A DNA stretch of 64,000 nucleotides from Roseinatronobacter bogoriensis DSM 18756 (GTDB lineage: Bacteria > Pseudomonadota > Alphaproteobacteria > Rhodobacterales > Rhodobacteraceae): contig NZ_SORN01000002.1 in NCBI RefSeq assembly GCF_004366635.1, forward strand, positions 186,001-250,000. The letters are read 5' to 3'. The first letter of the stretch is position 1. Every line of letters starts with the position of its first letter. Below, piece by piece: positions 52,566-61,229 of this stretch. The position numbers and the translations under genes are program-made. Below the pieces are notes generated by a model. That model searched no databases and was not told the origin of the DNA. It saw only the letters and a program-made list of their open reading frames with translations.

Positions 52566-53252
52566 ATGAAACTTTTTGTGGGCCTTGGCAATCCGGGCGC
52601 CAAATACGCCGGTAATCGCCACAATATCGGCTTCATGGCGCTTGACAGGATTGCGGATGAACATGGCTTTGGATCGTGGCAGACCAAGTTTCAGGGCCAG
52701 ATCTGCCAAGGCAGGTTGGGGGATGAGAAAGTCGCCCTGTTGAAGCCAATGACATTCATGAACCTGTCCGGGCAGGCCGTGGGCGAAGCGATGCGCTTTT
52801 ACCAGCTTACCCCTTCCGATCTTGTTGTCTTTCATGATGAACTTGACCTTGCACCCGGCAAACTGCGCCTGAAGCAAGGCGGCGGGCATGCTGGCCATAA
52901 TGGTCTGCGCTCTCTCCATGCGCATATCGGGCCGGATTATGCGCGCGTGCGCCTTGGTATTGGCCACCCCGGCCACAAGGATCGTGTGGCACCCTATGTC
53001 TTGTCGGATTTTGCCAAATCGGACCAGCAATGGCTGGACGACCTGATGCGCGGCATCGCCGACGGGGCAGAGGCGCTTGCCAAAGGTGATGGCGCGCGGT
53101 TCAGCAATGCGGTAGCCCTTCGCGCGGCCCCGTCGCGCAAACCCAGCCCCCCTGCCCCAAAACCTGCAAAGCCTGCCCCTGCCCCATCGGAAACCACCCA
53201 GCAGGATGACCCACGCAGCCCCTTGCAAAAACTGATGGATAAGTTTCGGTGA
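52566..53252 (+). CDS. pth: Peptidyl-tRNA hydrolase
   Basis: 228 residues from MKLFVGLGNPGAKYAGNRHNIGF with GAAAGGA. Catalytic His in NRHNIGF, Asn in PMTFMNLSGQAVG, Asp in FHDELDLAPG, GHNGLRSLHAHIG. A Pro/Ala/Lys-rich tail of about 40 residues (PAPKPAKPAPAP) extends beyond the ~190-residue core; such tails are common in this group. Frees tRNA from stalled peptides. Overlaps the next gene by GTGA. Confidence 0.95.
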   Translation: MKLFVGLGNPGAKYAGNRHNIGFMALDRIADEHGFGSWQTKFQGQICQGRLGDEKVALLKPMTFMNLSGQAVGEAMRFYQLTPSDLVVFHDELDLAPGKLRLKQGGGHAGHNGLRSLHAHIGPDYARVRLGIGHPGHKDRVAPYVLSDFAKSDQQWLDDLMRGIADGAEALAKGDGARFSNAVALRAAPSRKPSPPAPKPAKPAPAPSETTQQDDPRSPLQKLMDKFR

Positions 53253-54286
53253 GTTTTCGCGAACATGCCCGCGCACAGGCCACAGCCTGCGCTGCGCTTG
53301 GTTCTCCATTCATGTCGCGCATGTTAAGTATTCTTGCTGAGAAGTTGGCCCCCGGCAGCGCGGTCGCGGATCGCCTGCTGAACTGGCCCGCAGATCGGCT
53401 TGGCCCTGATGCCGCCGCCCTGCGCCTGACCGGTGCCTTGCACTATCTGGTTCTTTCCGGCCAGGCCCCGATGCTCGCGCGCCTGTATGAAAAGCCTGAC
53501 GCTGCCACGGACAGCCAGTTATGGCGTATTGTAGATGCGGCGATGCGGCTGCATGGCGCTGAAATTCTCCAGACACTGGAGCGTGCGCCGCAAACAAACG
53601 AATTGCGCAGATCAGCGGTGTTGATTGCGACGGCGCATTGGCTAAGTGCGCGATTTAAACTGCCGCTTGTCTTGTCAGAGCTGGGAAGCGCCGCAGGATT
53701 GAATCTGTTATGGGACAGCTACACACTTGAAATCGGCGAAAGCCGATTTGGTGCCAAAGACAGATCTGTGTTGCTAACACCTGCCTGGAGCGGCGACCTG
53801 CCCGAACCGGTAATACCTGTGATCCGTGCGCGTGCAGGTGTTGACCTCAACCCACTGGACCCGGGATCTGATCGATTGCGCCTTTTGGCCTATATCTGGC
53901 CCGATCAACCGGCGCGCCTTGAAAACACAATACGCGCCCTTGATCTGGCTCAGGAAAGGAGGCCAGAGATTGCGCGCGCCAATGCGATAGACTGGCTGGA
54001 GGCGCGATTGGCGCGGCCCATTCCCCAAGCCATTCATCTGGTGTATCACACAATCACCTGGCAATACTTCAGCCCTGAAGATCAGGCACGCGGATTGGCA
54101 ATGCTGGCGCGCGCAGGTTCGCGGTGCCGCGCGGATGAACCACTCGCCCATTTATCGATGGAGGATGACGGTAACGGGCCTGGCGCAGCCCTTACCCTGC
54201 ATCTGTGGCCCGAAGATCGACGGTTTGATCTGGGACGTGCAGATTTTCACGGCCGTTGGGTTGATTGGAAAGCCCCTGCCCCATAG
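53249..54286 (+). CDS. DUF2332 protein
   Basis: 345 residues, GTG start overlapping the pth stop. The pattern CAALGSPFMSRMLSILAEKLAPG, TNELRRSAVL, LSELGSAAGLNLLWDSY and LVYHTITWQY matches DUF2332, a family with a methyltransferase-like GxSAGLNLLWDSY motif and no known function. Translational coupling to pth may be accidental or reflect a common promoter. Confidence 0.85.
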   Translation: MSFREHARAQATACAALGSPFMSRMLSILAEKLAPGSAVADRLLNWPADRLGPDAAALRLTGALHYLVLSGQAPMLARLYEKPDAATDSQLWRIVDAAMRLHGAEILQTLERAPQTNELRRSAVLIATAHWLSARFKLPLVLSELGSAAGLNLLWDSYTLEIGESRFGAKDRSVLLTPAWSGDLPEPVIPVIRARAGVDLNPLDPGSDRLRLLAYIWPDQPARLENTIRALDLAQERRPEIARANAIDWLEARLARPIPQAIHLVYHTITWQYFSPEDQARGLAMLARAGSRCRADEPLAHLSMEDDGNGPGAALTLHLWPEDRRFDLGRADFHGRWVDWKAPAP

Positions 54287-54346
54287 GCACTGGATTTCGG
54301 TCGCATAGTGGTTAACTGTCCACAACAACACGATTTTAGGGGGCAG

Positions 54347-54730
54347 ATGGACAGTAATTGGGAACCGTCAGTGAATGTTCTGGGTGGCCGGCTGAACATA
54401 TGTTCCCGCGATCCGGTGACGGGATTTTTCCGTAATGGTCGTTGTGATACATGTGCCGAAGACACCGGACGGCACACTGTTTGTGCCTTGATGACTGCCG
54501 AGTTCCTCGCCTTCTCCAAGTATCTGGGAAACGATCTTTCAACCCCACGTCCTGAATACGGCTTTCATGGCCTGAAACCCGGCGATCAGTGGTGCCTGTG
54601 CGCCGCAAGGTTCTTGCAGGCGCATCACGAAGGGGTCGCGCCGCGAGTGCTGCTGAAAAGCACACATCAAAGGACATTGGATCTGGTCCCACTCGATGTC
54701 CTGAAACGCTACGCCGCTGATATCGAATAA
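54347..54730 (+). CDS. DUF2237 protein
   Basis: 127 residues from MDSNWEPSVNVLGG with TTAGGGGG upstream; an ATG at 54308 has no site. Conserved Cys and His set: LNICSRDPVTGFFRNGRCDT, HTVCALMTAEFL, FSKYLGNDLSTPRPEYGF, and WCLCAARFLQA. Five invariant-looking Cys suggest metal or redox chemistry. Function unknown. Convergent with the regulator gene at 54732. Confidence 0.88.
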   Translation: MDSNWEPSVNVLGGRLNICSRDPVTGFFRNGRCDTCAEDTGRHTVCALMTAEFLAFSKYLGNDLSTPRPEYGFHGLKPGDQWCLCAARFLQAHHEGVAPRVLLKSTHQRTLDLVPLDVLKRYAADIE

Positions 54731-54731
54731 C

Positions 54732-55241
54732 CTATTGTTGTGGTTCAGATTTGTGCTCGTCAGGTTCGTGCATCAAGTCGTCAATAAAAATGCTCATCAA
54801 CTGCCCCCGGCCAGTGACGCCCGCCTTGCGGTAGATGGCATTCGTCTGCGCCTTTACAGTGCCTTCGGATGTGTTGCGAAACCCTGCAATCTCCTGTGTC
54901 GAAAATCCCTTGAGCACCAGTAGCGCAACATCACGCTCTGCCGGGGTCAGCGACCATGTCCCAAAGCTTTCTTCGACGATTTCCATAAAGGCGCTGCTCG
55001 CACGGTGCATTTGTGCTTCTGCCTTTCCCAGAACGCGCTGGGCCTGCATCAGTAAAACGCCCGTCATCAACAAGCCGATCATCAAGGCCAGTGCTGCACC
55101 TATTTCCATTGCCTCTCGCAGCCGCCAATCAACCGGCTGGCGTTCAACCCTCGTGACTGACAGTGCAATATCGCCGATAAAGAGCAATGCGCCAACCACC
55201 TGAATCAGAACCAGCAGCCATGTGATTTTCCTATACTTCAC
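54732..55241 (-). CDS. Membrane-bound LuxR-type regulator
   Basis: 169 residues if translation starts at the GTG at 55241 after AGAGGCAC; an ATG at 55301 would add 20 residues without clear function. Two transmembrane segments (KITWLLVLIQVVGALLFIGD and AALALMIGLLMTGVLL), a short coiled-coil, and a C-terminal LuxR helix-turn-helix (LTPAERDVALLVLKGFSTQEIA, GTVKAQTNAIYRKAG). A one-component sensor with the DNA-binding end tethered in the inner membrane. Signal and targets unknown. Confidence 0.8.
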   Translation of the reverse strand: MKYRKITWLLVLIQVVGALLFIGDIALSVTRVERQPVDWRLREAMEIGAALALMIGLLMTGVLLMQAQRVLGKAEAQMHRASSAFMEIVEESFGTWSLTPAERDVALLVLKGFSTQEIAGFRNTSEGTVKAQTNAIYRKAGVTGRGQLMSIFIDDLMHEPDEHKSEPQQ

Positions 55242-55306
55242 AATGTGCCTCTTTTTCAGAAGACCTGCGAAATACGGGCAAAGCCAATCGGGTGACCACA
55301 TGCATA

Positions 55307-55657
55307 CTAGTTCACCAAATAAGGAAAGGCGCCACGGTCCAGCACGGTGCCGCCGCGGGGCATCTGGTCTTTCTCCAGGACGGGTGGGCCTGTCGGGCTG
55401 AATTCAACCGCGTAATCGCGGATGATCTGTCCTGTAGACAGATCAAGAATGACCTCTCGCCATATCAGATCATTGACTGCGACAAACCGGACGCGGCCTA
55501 GCAGGGTCGCCGTCTCGGATACGACCTCAAAGCCCTGCCGGTTCAGGGCCACTTTTATCATTTCTGATGTGACACGTTGTTCCGATGCATGCAGCGGAGC
55601 GAAAGAGGAAAGAAAAAATGCGCCAAGAACGATGACATACCGCGCCCATCGCTTCAT
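55307..55657 (-). CDS. Secreted PepSY-like small protein
   Basis: 116 residues with a signal peptide (YVIVLGAFFLSSFAPLHAS). The mature part (VTSEMIKVALNRQGFEVVSETATLLGRVRFVAV...REVILDLSTGQIIRDYAVEF) follows the alpha-beta4 pattern of PepSY domains. PepSY proteins often inhibit proteases or modulate sensors. It lies 65 bp upstream of the membrane LuxR regulator on the same strand, so a sensor-regulator relation is possible. Confidence 0.7.
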   Translation of the reverse strand: MKRWARYVIVLGAFFLSSFAPLHASEQRVTSEMIKVALNRQGFEVVSETATLLGRVRFVAVNDLIWREVILDLSTGQIIRDYAVEFSPTGPPVLEKDQMPRGGTVLDRGAFPYLVN

Positions 55658-56020
55658 TTAGAAGCCCTTTACTTCAACAATCACAAAAACAAACATGCGC
55701 ATCCCGCGCGTAATTTCGCGGGATGCGCTGTACATTTGATACCATTTACACTTCTGGCCCGGTCAACGCATGTCCGATCTGAAATAATTGATCGACCAAC
55801 TTCAACGCGGGTTAATTCGGAGCTTTTCACAAGAATGCTTATAAATCGTTACTCAAATCAAATCTCCGCACAAACGAGCTAAAAAAACGCTCGAACCAGA
55901 TAATCGCTTACACAAAACGGTAGCTCTGAAGATAGCTCAGAACCCCGTAATGCATGGTTACAGATGTCGCGCTGCGAAATCCATCGAGAATCCGTTTAAA
56001 TCGGGCCTATAAACCTTAGT
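55658..56020. other. Non-coding stretch with one strong hairpin
   Basis: This 363-bp region lies between the 3' end of trpB and the 5' end of the PepSY-like gene, both on the minus strand. A perfect 12-bp inverted repeat GCGCATCCCGCG / CGCGGGATGCGC (55697-55708 / 55717-55728) with a T-rich minus-strand side is the only clear element. The rest is A/T-rich with no gene I can support. Confidence 0.6.
55697..55728 (-). terminator. 12-bp hairpin, possible distal terminator
   Basis: Perfect 12-bp stem with an 8-base loop; on the minus strand it is followed by GTTTGTTTTTG. It may end transcripts running out of trpB or a short RNA initiated in the gap. Confidence 0.4.
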
Positions 56021-57247
56021 TTATGCGCCCATATCGAAGCCCAGATGCTTGGCAACCGTGAAAATGTCCTTGTCGCCACGCCCGCACATGTTCATCACCA
56101 GCAAATGATCTTTCGGCAATTCAGGCGCTATTTTCAACACATGGGCCAGCGCATGGCTTGGCTCTAGGGCCGGGATGATTCCCTCCTGCGCACAGCAGGT
56201 CTGAAACGCGCTCAATGCTTCGTCATCCGTGATTGAGACATATTCTGCGCGCCCGACATCCTTCAGCCAGGCATGTTCAGGCCCGATCCCCGGATAGTCC
56301 AGACCCGCCGAAATGGAATGCCCTTCAAGAATCTGGCCATCCTCATCTTGCAGTAAATATGTCCTGTTCCCGTGCAAAACACCCGGACGCCCGCCCGTCA
56401 GGCTGGCGCAATGTTCCATACGGTCATCAACGCCGCGCCCCCCGGCTTCGACCCCGATGATGCGCACGTCCTTGTCATCAAGGAACGGATAGAACAGCCC
56501 CATTGCATTGGACCCGCCGCCAATTGCCGCGATGATCGTATCAGGCAGGCGGCCTTCGCGTTCCATGATCTGTTCGCGGGTTTCCTTGCCGATGATCGAC
56601 TGGAAATCGCGCACCATGGCCGGATAGGGATGCGGCCCCGCAACCGTGCCGATGCAATAGAAAGTATCGCGCACATTGGTCACCCAGTCGCGCAAGGCAT
56701 CATTCATTGCATCTTTCAGCGTGCCGCGACCAGATTTTACAGGGACCACTTCGGCCCCCAGAAGCTTCATGCGGAACACGTTGGGGGCCTGACGCTCGAC
56801 ATCATGCGCGCCCATGTAAACGATACATTTCAACCCGAATCGCGCGCAAACAGTGGCGGTTGCAACGCCGTGCTGCCCTGCCCCGGTTTCTGCGATGATG
56901 CGCGTCTTGCCCATGCGCATGGCTAGCAGAATTTGCCCCAGCACATTGTTGATCTTATGCGCGCCGGTATGGTTCAACTCGTCACGCTTCAGATAGATTT
57001 TCGCACCACCGCAATGTTCGGTCAGGCGCTCGGCGTAATATAGCGGCGACGGCCGGCCGACATAATGCTTCCACAAATCATCCATTTGCGCCCAGAACGA
57101 CTCGTCTGTTTTGGCGCGCTCATATTCGGCTTCCAACTCAAGGATCAGCGGCATCAATGTCTCAGAGACAAAGCGCCCGCCATAGATCCCGAACCTGCCC
57201 TGCTCATCCGGGCCGGTCATAAAAGAGTTGATCAGGTCGTCGGGCAT
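56021..57247 (-). CDS. trpB: Tryptophan synthase beta chain
   Basis: 408 residues from MPDDLINSFMTGPDEQGRFG with AGGACA upstream. PLP Lys in LNHTGAHKINNVLGQ, GAGQHGVATATVCARFG, GGGSNAMG phosphate loop. It makes tryptophan from indole and serine. Neither trpA nor trpF is adjacent, unlike the usual trpF-trpB-trpA; the protease gene lies upstream on the same strand 121 bp away. Confidence 0.96.
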   Translation of the reverse strand: MPDDLINSFMTGPDEQGRFGIYGGRFVSETLMPLILELEAEYERAKTDESFWAQMDDLWKHYVGRPSPLYYAERLTEHCGGAKIYLKRDELNHTGAHKINNVLGQILLAMRMGKTRIIAETGAGQHGVATATVCARFGLKCIVYMGAHDVERQAPNVFRMKLLGAEVVPVKSGRGTLKDAMNDALRDWVTNVRDTFYCIGTVAGPHPYPAMVRDFQSIIGKETREQIMEREGRLPDTIIAAIGGGSNAMGLFYPFLDDKDVRIIGVEAGGRGVDDRMEHCASLTGGRPGVLHGNRTYLLQDEDGQILEGHSISAGLDYPGIGPEHAWLKDVGRAEYVSITDDEALSAFQTCCAQEGIIPALEPSHALAHVLKIAPELPKDHLLVMNMCGRGDKDIFTVAKHLGFDMGA

Positions 57248-57368
57248 GAGGCTGTGTCCTTTGTCTGAAGTTTGTCTTGTCCTAGCGCCCGTTGGGCCTT
57301 CAGACAAGGGAAATGGCGGGCATTTCAAGGCCAAGCACCGACTTGAGAGGGCAAATTGCGCGCCGCCC

Positions 57369-57953
57369 TCAGCGTTCAAGGATCAATCGGTCGCCCTCGA
57401 TGGAAATACGCGCATAGCGGCGTAGATAGCCCATCCCGAGAAGAGAGATATCCAGTTCCCCCTCATTCACGAAAGCAGGCACCTGAGTGTCGCGGATTTC
57501 AAGCTCGTCATGCAAAAGGGCCACTTCATCCAGCGTCACACGCGCAAGCCCGACTATTCCGTTCGCAGTGCGCGCCTGCCCCAGATATGGCAGGTTTTGA
57601 GGGTCCAGCCCGACACGCGCGGCATCTTCCTGTGACAAGACAAGATCAGATGCGCCCGTGTCGATGATAAAGTCCACCGGCGTGCCGTTTACCTGCAATC
57701 CCAGATGAAAATGACCATTGCGCCCGGCACGCAAAACCACAGCCCCCTCGCCCGTGACCGAAACACTGCTTTGTTGCGACACATCCTGCCACAGCCCATA
57801 TCCGGCTGCGACGCCAACGAAGATCAGCCCCCAAAGCAGCAACTGACGCAGGCTCTGTCCGATGCTTTGTGTGCGTGCGATCAGAAAATAGCTGATCAGC
57901 ACTGTGCCCCAGACACCCAGATATACCAACCGCATTGTCTGATCTGCATCCAT
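57369..57953 (-). CDS. Retropepsin-like clan AA aspartic protease
   Basis: 194 residues. Two N-terminal membrane segments (LVYLGVWGTVLISYFLIA; LLLWGLIFVGVAAGYG), then a single-domain retropepsin fold with the catalytic DTGAS in VDFIIDTGASDLVLS and LGMGYLRRYA near the end. This matches the TIGR02281 group found in proteobacteria; it should dimerise to be active. The protease domain likely faces the periplasm. Substrate unknown. Confidence 0.87.
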   Translation of the reverse strand: MDADQTMRLVYLGVWGTVLISYFLIARTQSIGQSLRQLLLWGLIFVGVAAGYGLWQDVSQQSSVSVTGEGAVVLRAGRNGHFHLGLQVNGTPVDFIIDTGASDLVLSQEDAARVGLDPQNLPYLGQARTANGIVGLARVTLDEVALLHDELEIRDTQVPAFVNEGELDISLLGMGYLRRYARISIEGDRLILER

Positions 57954-58016
57954 GCCACGCGCCCCGCTTGTTCACTCTCTCTACTTGGTGTGCCACTACA
58001 GTAAAAACATGCTCTA

Positions 58017-59183
58017 TCACGCCTCCGTGACATCATGGTCATAAATCCATGCAAATTGCCGCAATGGCGCATCCGGAACGATCCTGCCGGAAAGACGCAG
58101 CGCAAAATGTGCAAACTGCGCCAAGGGCGGGCGCAAGTGGTAGTTGCGCGCATTGCGGTTGGCAGCCTCAACCACGCGGACCACGCGGTCGCGGCGCGCG
58201 GCCTGATATGCGACCAGACCGTCCGAAATACTGCGCGCGCGTGCAAGTTCGCGCGCAAGGACATAGGCATCTTCCAACGCCATATTTGCGCCTTGGGCCA
58301 TGAAAGGTAAAGTTGGATGCGCTGCATCCCCAAGAATAGCGCAGTTTCCGCGATGCCATTTTGCGGCCACGTTATGCCTAAACAAACCCCAAAGCCACAG
58401 TTTTTCAACCTGTTCCAGCCATGCCGGGACCGGACCGCCAAAGCCGGAAAAGGCTTGTTTCAGATGTTGCGGATCATCAGGGTGGTTCCACCCCTCTTGC
58501 GCCCATGTTTTGCGTTCTTCGACGGCCACAATGTTGCGTAGCCGACCGCCGCGCAGAGGGTAGCTTACAAGATGCCGCCCGGGCCCCATGAATACCTCTG
58601 CCAGTGCAGGGTGTTCCTCAGAGCAGGGCACGAGCGCGCGCCAAGCGACTTGCCCGGTGAAAAAGGGCTGTGTCGCAGGGTCATCTTGCAGATGCGGGCG
58701 CATGACAGAGTGTAATCCATCTGCGCCGATAACAAGATCGGCAGAAATAACCTCGCCGGTGCTCAGCGAAACTTGGGGGCGTGTTCCTTGCGCGTCAACG
58801 CTGGTGGCCTGTGCAACGAATCGCGTCTCAATCCCGTCGCAAGCGCCCTGCAAAACCGAAATGAGGTCAGCGCGGTGGATCAGGTGGTACTCGGCCCCGG
58901 CTTTTGGCAAATTCAACCGCAAGACCTGCTTGCCGTCATGCGCTGCACGCAAAACGACCGCCTCACTGCGCAGGGCATGTTCTTCGAGTGATGCGCCCTG
59001 CCCCAGCGCCTGGATAACCCGCGCGCCATTCGGGCTGATCTGTAGGCCTGCGCCCACTTCCAAAAACCCCCCGGCCTGTTCAAGCACCAGAACCGACGCG
59101 CCCTGCTGCTTCAGGGCCGCCGAGACTGCCAGCCCTGCAACACCACCGCCGATAACCAGCACTTCAAGACCTGTTAGTTTCAT
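58017..59183 (-). CDS. FAD-dependent monooxygenase (salicylate hydroxylase-like)
   Basis: 388 residues from MKLTGLEVLVIGGGVAGLAV with AAGGGGGG; a reading to 59225 is not needed. FAD-binding GGGVAGLAVSAAL, VLEQAGGFLEVGAGLQISPNG, the VIGADGLHSVMRP (DG motif) and AILGDAAHPTLPFMAQGANMALED (GD motif). Class A aromatic hydroxylases use NAD(P)H and oxygen on phenolic compounds. There are no ring-cleavage genes nearby, so substrate is open. Confidence 0.9.
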   Translation of the reverse strand: MKLTGLEVLVIGGGVAGLAVSAALKQQGASVLVLEQAGGFLEVGAGLQISPNGARVIQALGQGASLEEHALRSEAVVLRAAHDGKQVLRLNLPKAGAEYHLIHRADLISVLQGACDGIETRFVAQATSVDAQGTRPQVSLSTGEVISADLVIGADGLHSVMRPHLQDDPATQPFFTGQVAWRALVPCSEEHPALAEVFMGPGRHLVSYPLRGGRLRNIVAVEERKTWAQEGWNHPDDPQHLKQAFSGFGGPVPAWLEQVEKLWLWGLFRHNVAAKWHRGNCAILGDAAHPTLPFMAQGANMALEDAYVLARELARARSISDGLVAYQAARRDRVVRVVEAANRNARNYHLRPPLAQFAHFALRLSGRIVPDAPLRQFAWIYDHDVTEA

Positions 59184-59203
59184 TGCCCCCCCTTGAAATG
59201 CAA

Positions 59204-59233
59204 GACACCGGATGCTGCGTGGCATCCGGTGTC
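59204..59233 (-). terminator. 12-bp hairpin after dksA
   Basis: GACACCGGATGC (59204-59215) / GCATCCGGTGTC (59222-59233), 6-base loop. On the minus strand a short T-containing tail follows. Ends the dksA transcript before the monooxygenase gene. Confidence 0.6.
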
Positions 59234-59271
59234 CTCCGTATCATGTTCACCTGTTCCGGTCTGCGCGACCT

Positions 59272-59742
59272 TTAGTCGTCGCGGTGCACACGTTCATTAC
59301 GCTCGTGCATTTCCTGTGCTTGCAGTGTCATTGTGGCAATCGGGAGCGCATCCAGTCGCTTGAGCGAGATGCGCTCGCCAGTTGCTTCACAATAGCCGAA
59401 TTCGCCATTTTCAATGCGCCGCAGGGCAGCATCAATTTTGGAAATCAGCTTGCGCTGCCGGTCGCGCGTGCGCAATTCCAGCGCGCGATCTGTTTCTTCC
59501 GAGGCGCGATCCGCAACATCTGGGATGTTTCTGCTGGAATTGGCCAGTTCCGCAAGTGTTTCCTGACTGCCTTTCAGGATATCTTCTTTCCAGACGATCA
59601 GCTTACGACGAAAATATTCGAGCTGCCGCTCGTTCATGAAGGGTTCATCTTCAGCTGGTCGGTAGTCTTCCGGTAGGAAAGTTTCTGGTTTCATGCCCCG
59701 CTCCTCAGTGTCAGCAGGATCATAAGTGTTGAGGTTAGACAT
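59272..59742 (-). CDS. dksA: RNA polymerase regulator DksA
   Basis: 156 residues. N-terminal MNERQLEYFRRKLIVWKEDIL, the coiled-coil with tip ADRASEETDRALELRTRDRQRKL carrying the acidic contact residues, and a C-terminal globular part FGYCEATGERISLKRLDALPIATMTLQAQE. Only one of the four zinc-finger Cys remains, as in the single-Cys DksA of R. sphaeroides (from memory). Works with ppGpp to control rRNA and amino-acid promoters. Confidence 0.93.
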   Translation of the reverse strand: MSNLNTYDPADTEERGMKPETFLPEDYRPAEDEPFMNERQLEYFRRKLIVWKEDILKGSQETLAELANSSRNIPDVADRASEETDRALELRTRDRQRKLISKIDAALRRIENGEFGYCEATGERISLKRLDALPIATMTLQAQEMHERNERVHRDD

Positions 59743-59938
59743 CTTTAATCACCTATATCCCGCACCCTCGCGGGCCGAATAACGGATGCGTTCGGGAATG
59801 TCACGCTCTTTCGCGGTTTCTTGCCACCATTGGTTGGAATGGCACAGCAAGTTGGCTTGTCGTGGTCAATGTCAAAGGCTAAGTTGCCAGAAAACGTGCA
59901 CTCTTTGCGCGTCAACACCCAGTCAAGGCAGGTTTGGA

Positions 59939-60781
59939 ATGCGCTTCACCTCTACCCAGGATTATATTGCGAGTGACGAGTTGCAAATTGCAGTGAATGC
60001 TGCCGTGACTTTGCAACGCCCGCTGCTGGTCAAAGGGGAACCGGGCACGGGCAAAACCGAACTTGCCAGACAGGTTTCGGCGTCGCTTGGGCTGCCGATG
60101 ATCGAATGGTCCATCAAATCGACCACACGCGCGCAACAGGGATTGTATGAGTATGATGCCGTGTCGCGCCTGCGCGACAGTCAGTTGGGCGACGAACGTG
60201 TGAATGATGTGAAAAATTACATCCGCAAGGGCAAGCTGTGGCAAGCGTTCGAAGCCGAGCAGCGCGTTGTTCTGCTGATTGACGAGATTGACAAGGCCGA
60301 TATCGAATTCCCCAACGATTTGTTGCAGGAACTCGACCGGATGGAATTCTTTGTCTATGAGACAGGCGAAACCATTCGCGCCACCCACCGGCCAATTGTT
60401 ATCATCACGTCGAACAATGAGAAGGATTTGCCCGACGCATTCTTGCGCAGGTGCTTTTTCCACTACATTCGTTTTCCCGATACCGAAACGCTCAAGGCCA
60501 TTGTCGAGGTGCATTTTCCCGGTATCAAACCCGCACTGCTGACAGCGGCCCTGACCCAGTTCAGCGAGTTGCGCGAAACTCCCGGGCTGAAGAAAAAGCC
60601 GTCAACCTCGGAAGTGCTGGACTGGTTGAAGCTGCTGCTGGCCGAGGATCTGAGCGCCGAGGATCTTAAACGTGATGGGCAAAATGCCCTGCCCAAACTG
60701 CATGGTGCCTTGCTAAAGAATGAACAGGATGTGCATTTGTTCGAGCGGCTGGCCTTCATGGCACGCCGTCAGGGGCGTTGA
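59939..60781 (+). CDS. MoxR-type AAA ATPase
   Basis: 280 residues from MRFTSTQDYIASDELQ. Walker A GEPGTGKT at residues 33-40, Walker B VVLLIDEIDKAD, sensor 1 VIITSNNEKDLPDAF and arginine finger RRCFFHYIRFPD. MoxR ATPases act as chaperones that, with VWA-domain partners, insert metals or activate enzyme complexes; a VWA gene follows in the same operon, three genes later. Membership of the CoxD-like subgroup is suggested. Confidence 0.92.
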   Translation: MRFTSTQDYIASDELQIAVNAAVTLQRPLLVKGEPGTGKTELARQVSASLGLPMIEWSIKSTTRAQQGLYEYDAVSRLRDSQLGDERVNDVKNYIRKGKLWQAFEAEQRVVLLIDEIDKADIEFPNDLLQELDRMEFFVYETGETIRATHRPIVIITSNNEKDLPDAFLRRCFFHYIRFPDTETLKAIVEVHFPGIKPALLTAALTQFSELRETPGLKKKPSTSEVLDWLKLLLAEDLSAEDLKRDGQNALPKLHGALLKNEQDVHLFERLAFMARRQGR

Positions 60782-60782
60782 G

Positions 60783-61229
60783 ATGTCTATAGTAATCAGA
60801 AACTTACGGATAGAAGATAAAGCTGAATGGGAAAAGCTATGGGCGGGCTATCTGGACTACTACCAGTCGCCGCTCGAGCAATCCATTTATGATGCGACCT
60901 TCACAGCGCTATTGGCGGAGGATGCTCACAGCCCCAGTGGTCTGCTTGCGCTGGTCGATGATCGGCCCGTTGGGCTAGTGCATTATCTGTTCCATGCCCA
61001 TTGCTGGCGGCCAGAGGGGATCTGCTATCTGCAAGACCTGTTCACCAGCCCACAGGCGCGTGGGCAAGGTGTCGCGCGCGCCCTGATAGAGGCCGTGTAT
61101 GCCGCAGCGGATGCGCGCAATGTGTCGGGCGTCTATTGGACCACGCAGGACTTCAACGCGACCGCGCGCAGGCTTTATGATCAGGTCGGCGTTTTGACCC
61201 CGTTCATCAAATATGTGCGCCCAGAATGA
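60783..61229 (+). CDS. GNAT-family acetyltransferase
   Basis: 148 residues, ATG one base after the MoxR stop. GNAT fold: N-terminal IRNLRIEDKAEWEKLWAGYL, acetyl-CoA binding YLQDLFTSPQARGQGVARALIEAV with the Q/RxxGxG/A loop, and NATARRLYDQVG near the end. Substrate unknown. Overlaps the next gene by ATGA, so it is a firm operon member. Confidence 0.9.
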   Translation: MSIVIRNLRIEDKAEWEKLWAGYLDYYQSPLEQSIYDATFTALLAEDAHSPSGLLALVDDRPVGLVHYLFHAHCWRPEGICYLQDLFTSPQARGQGVARALIEAVYAAADARNVSGVYWTTQDFNATARRLYDQVGVLTPFIKYVRPE

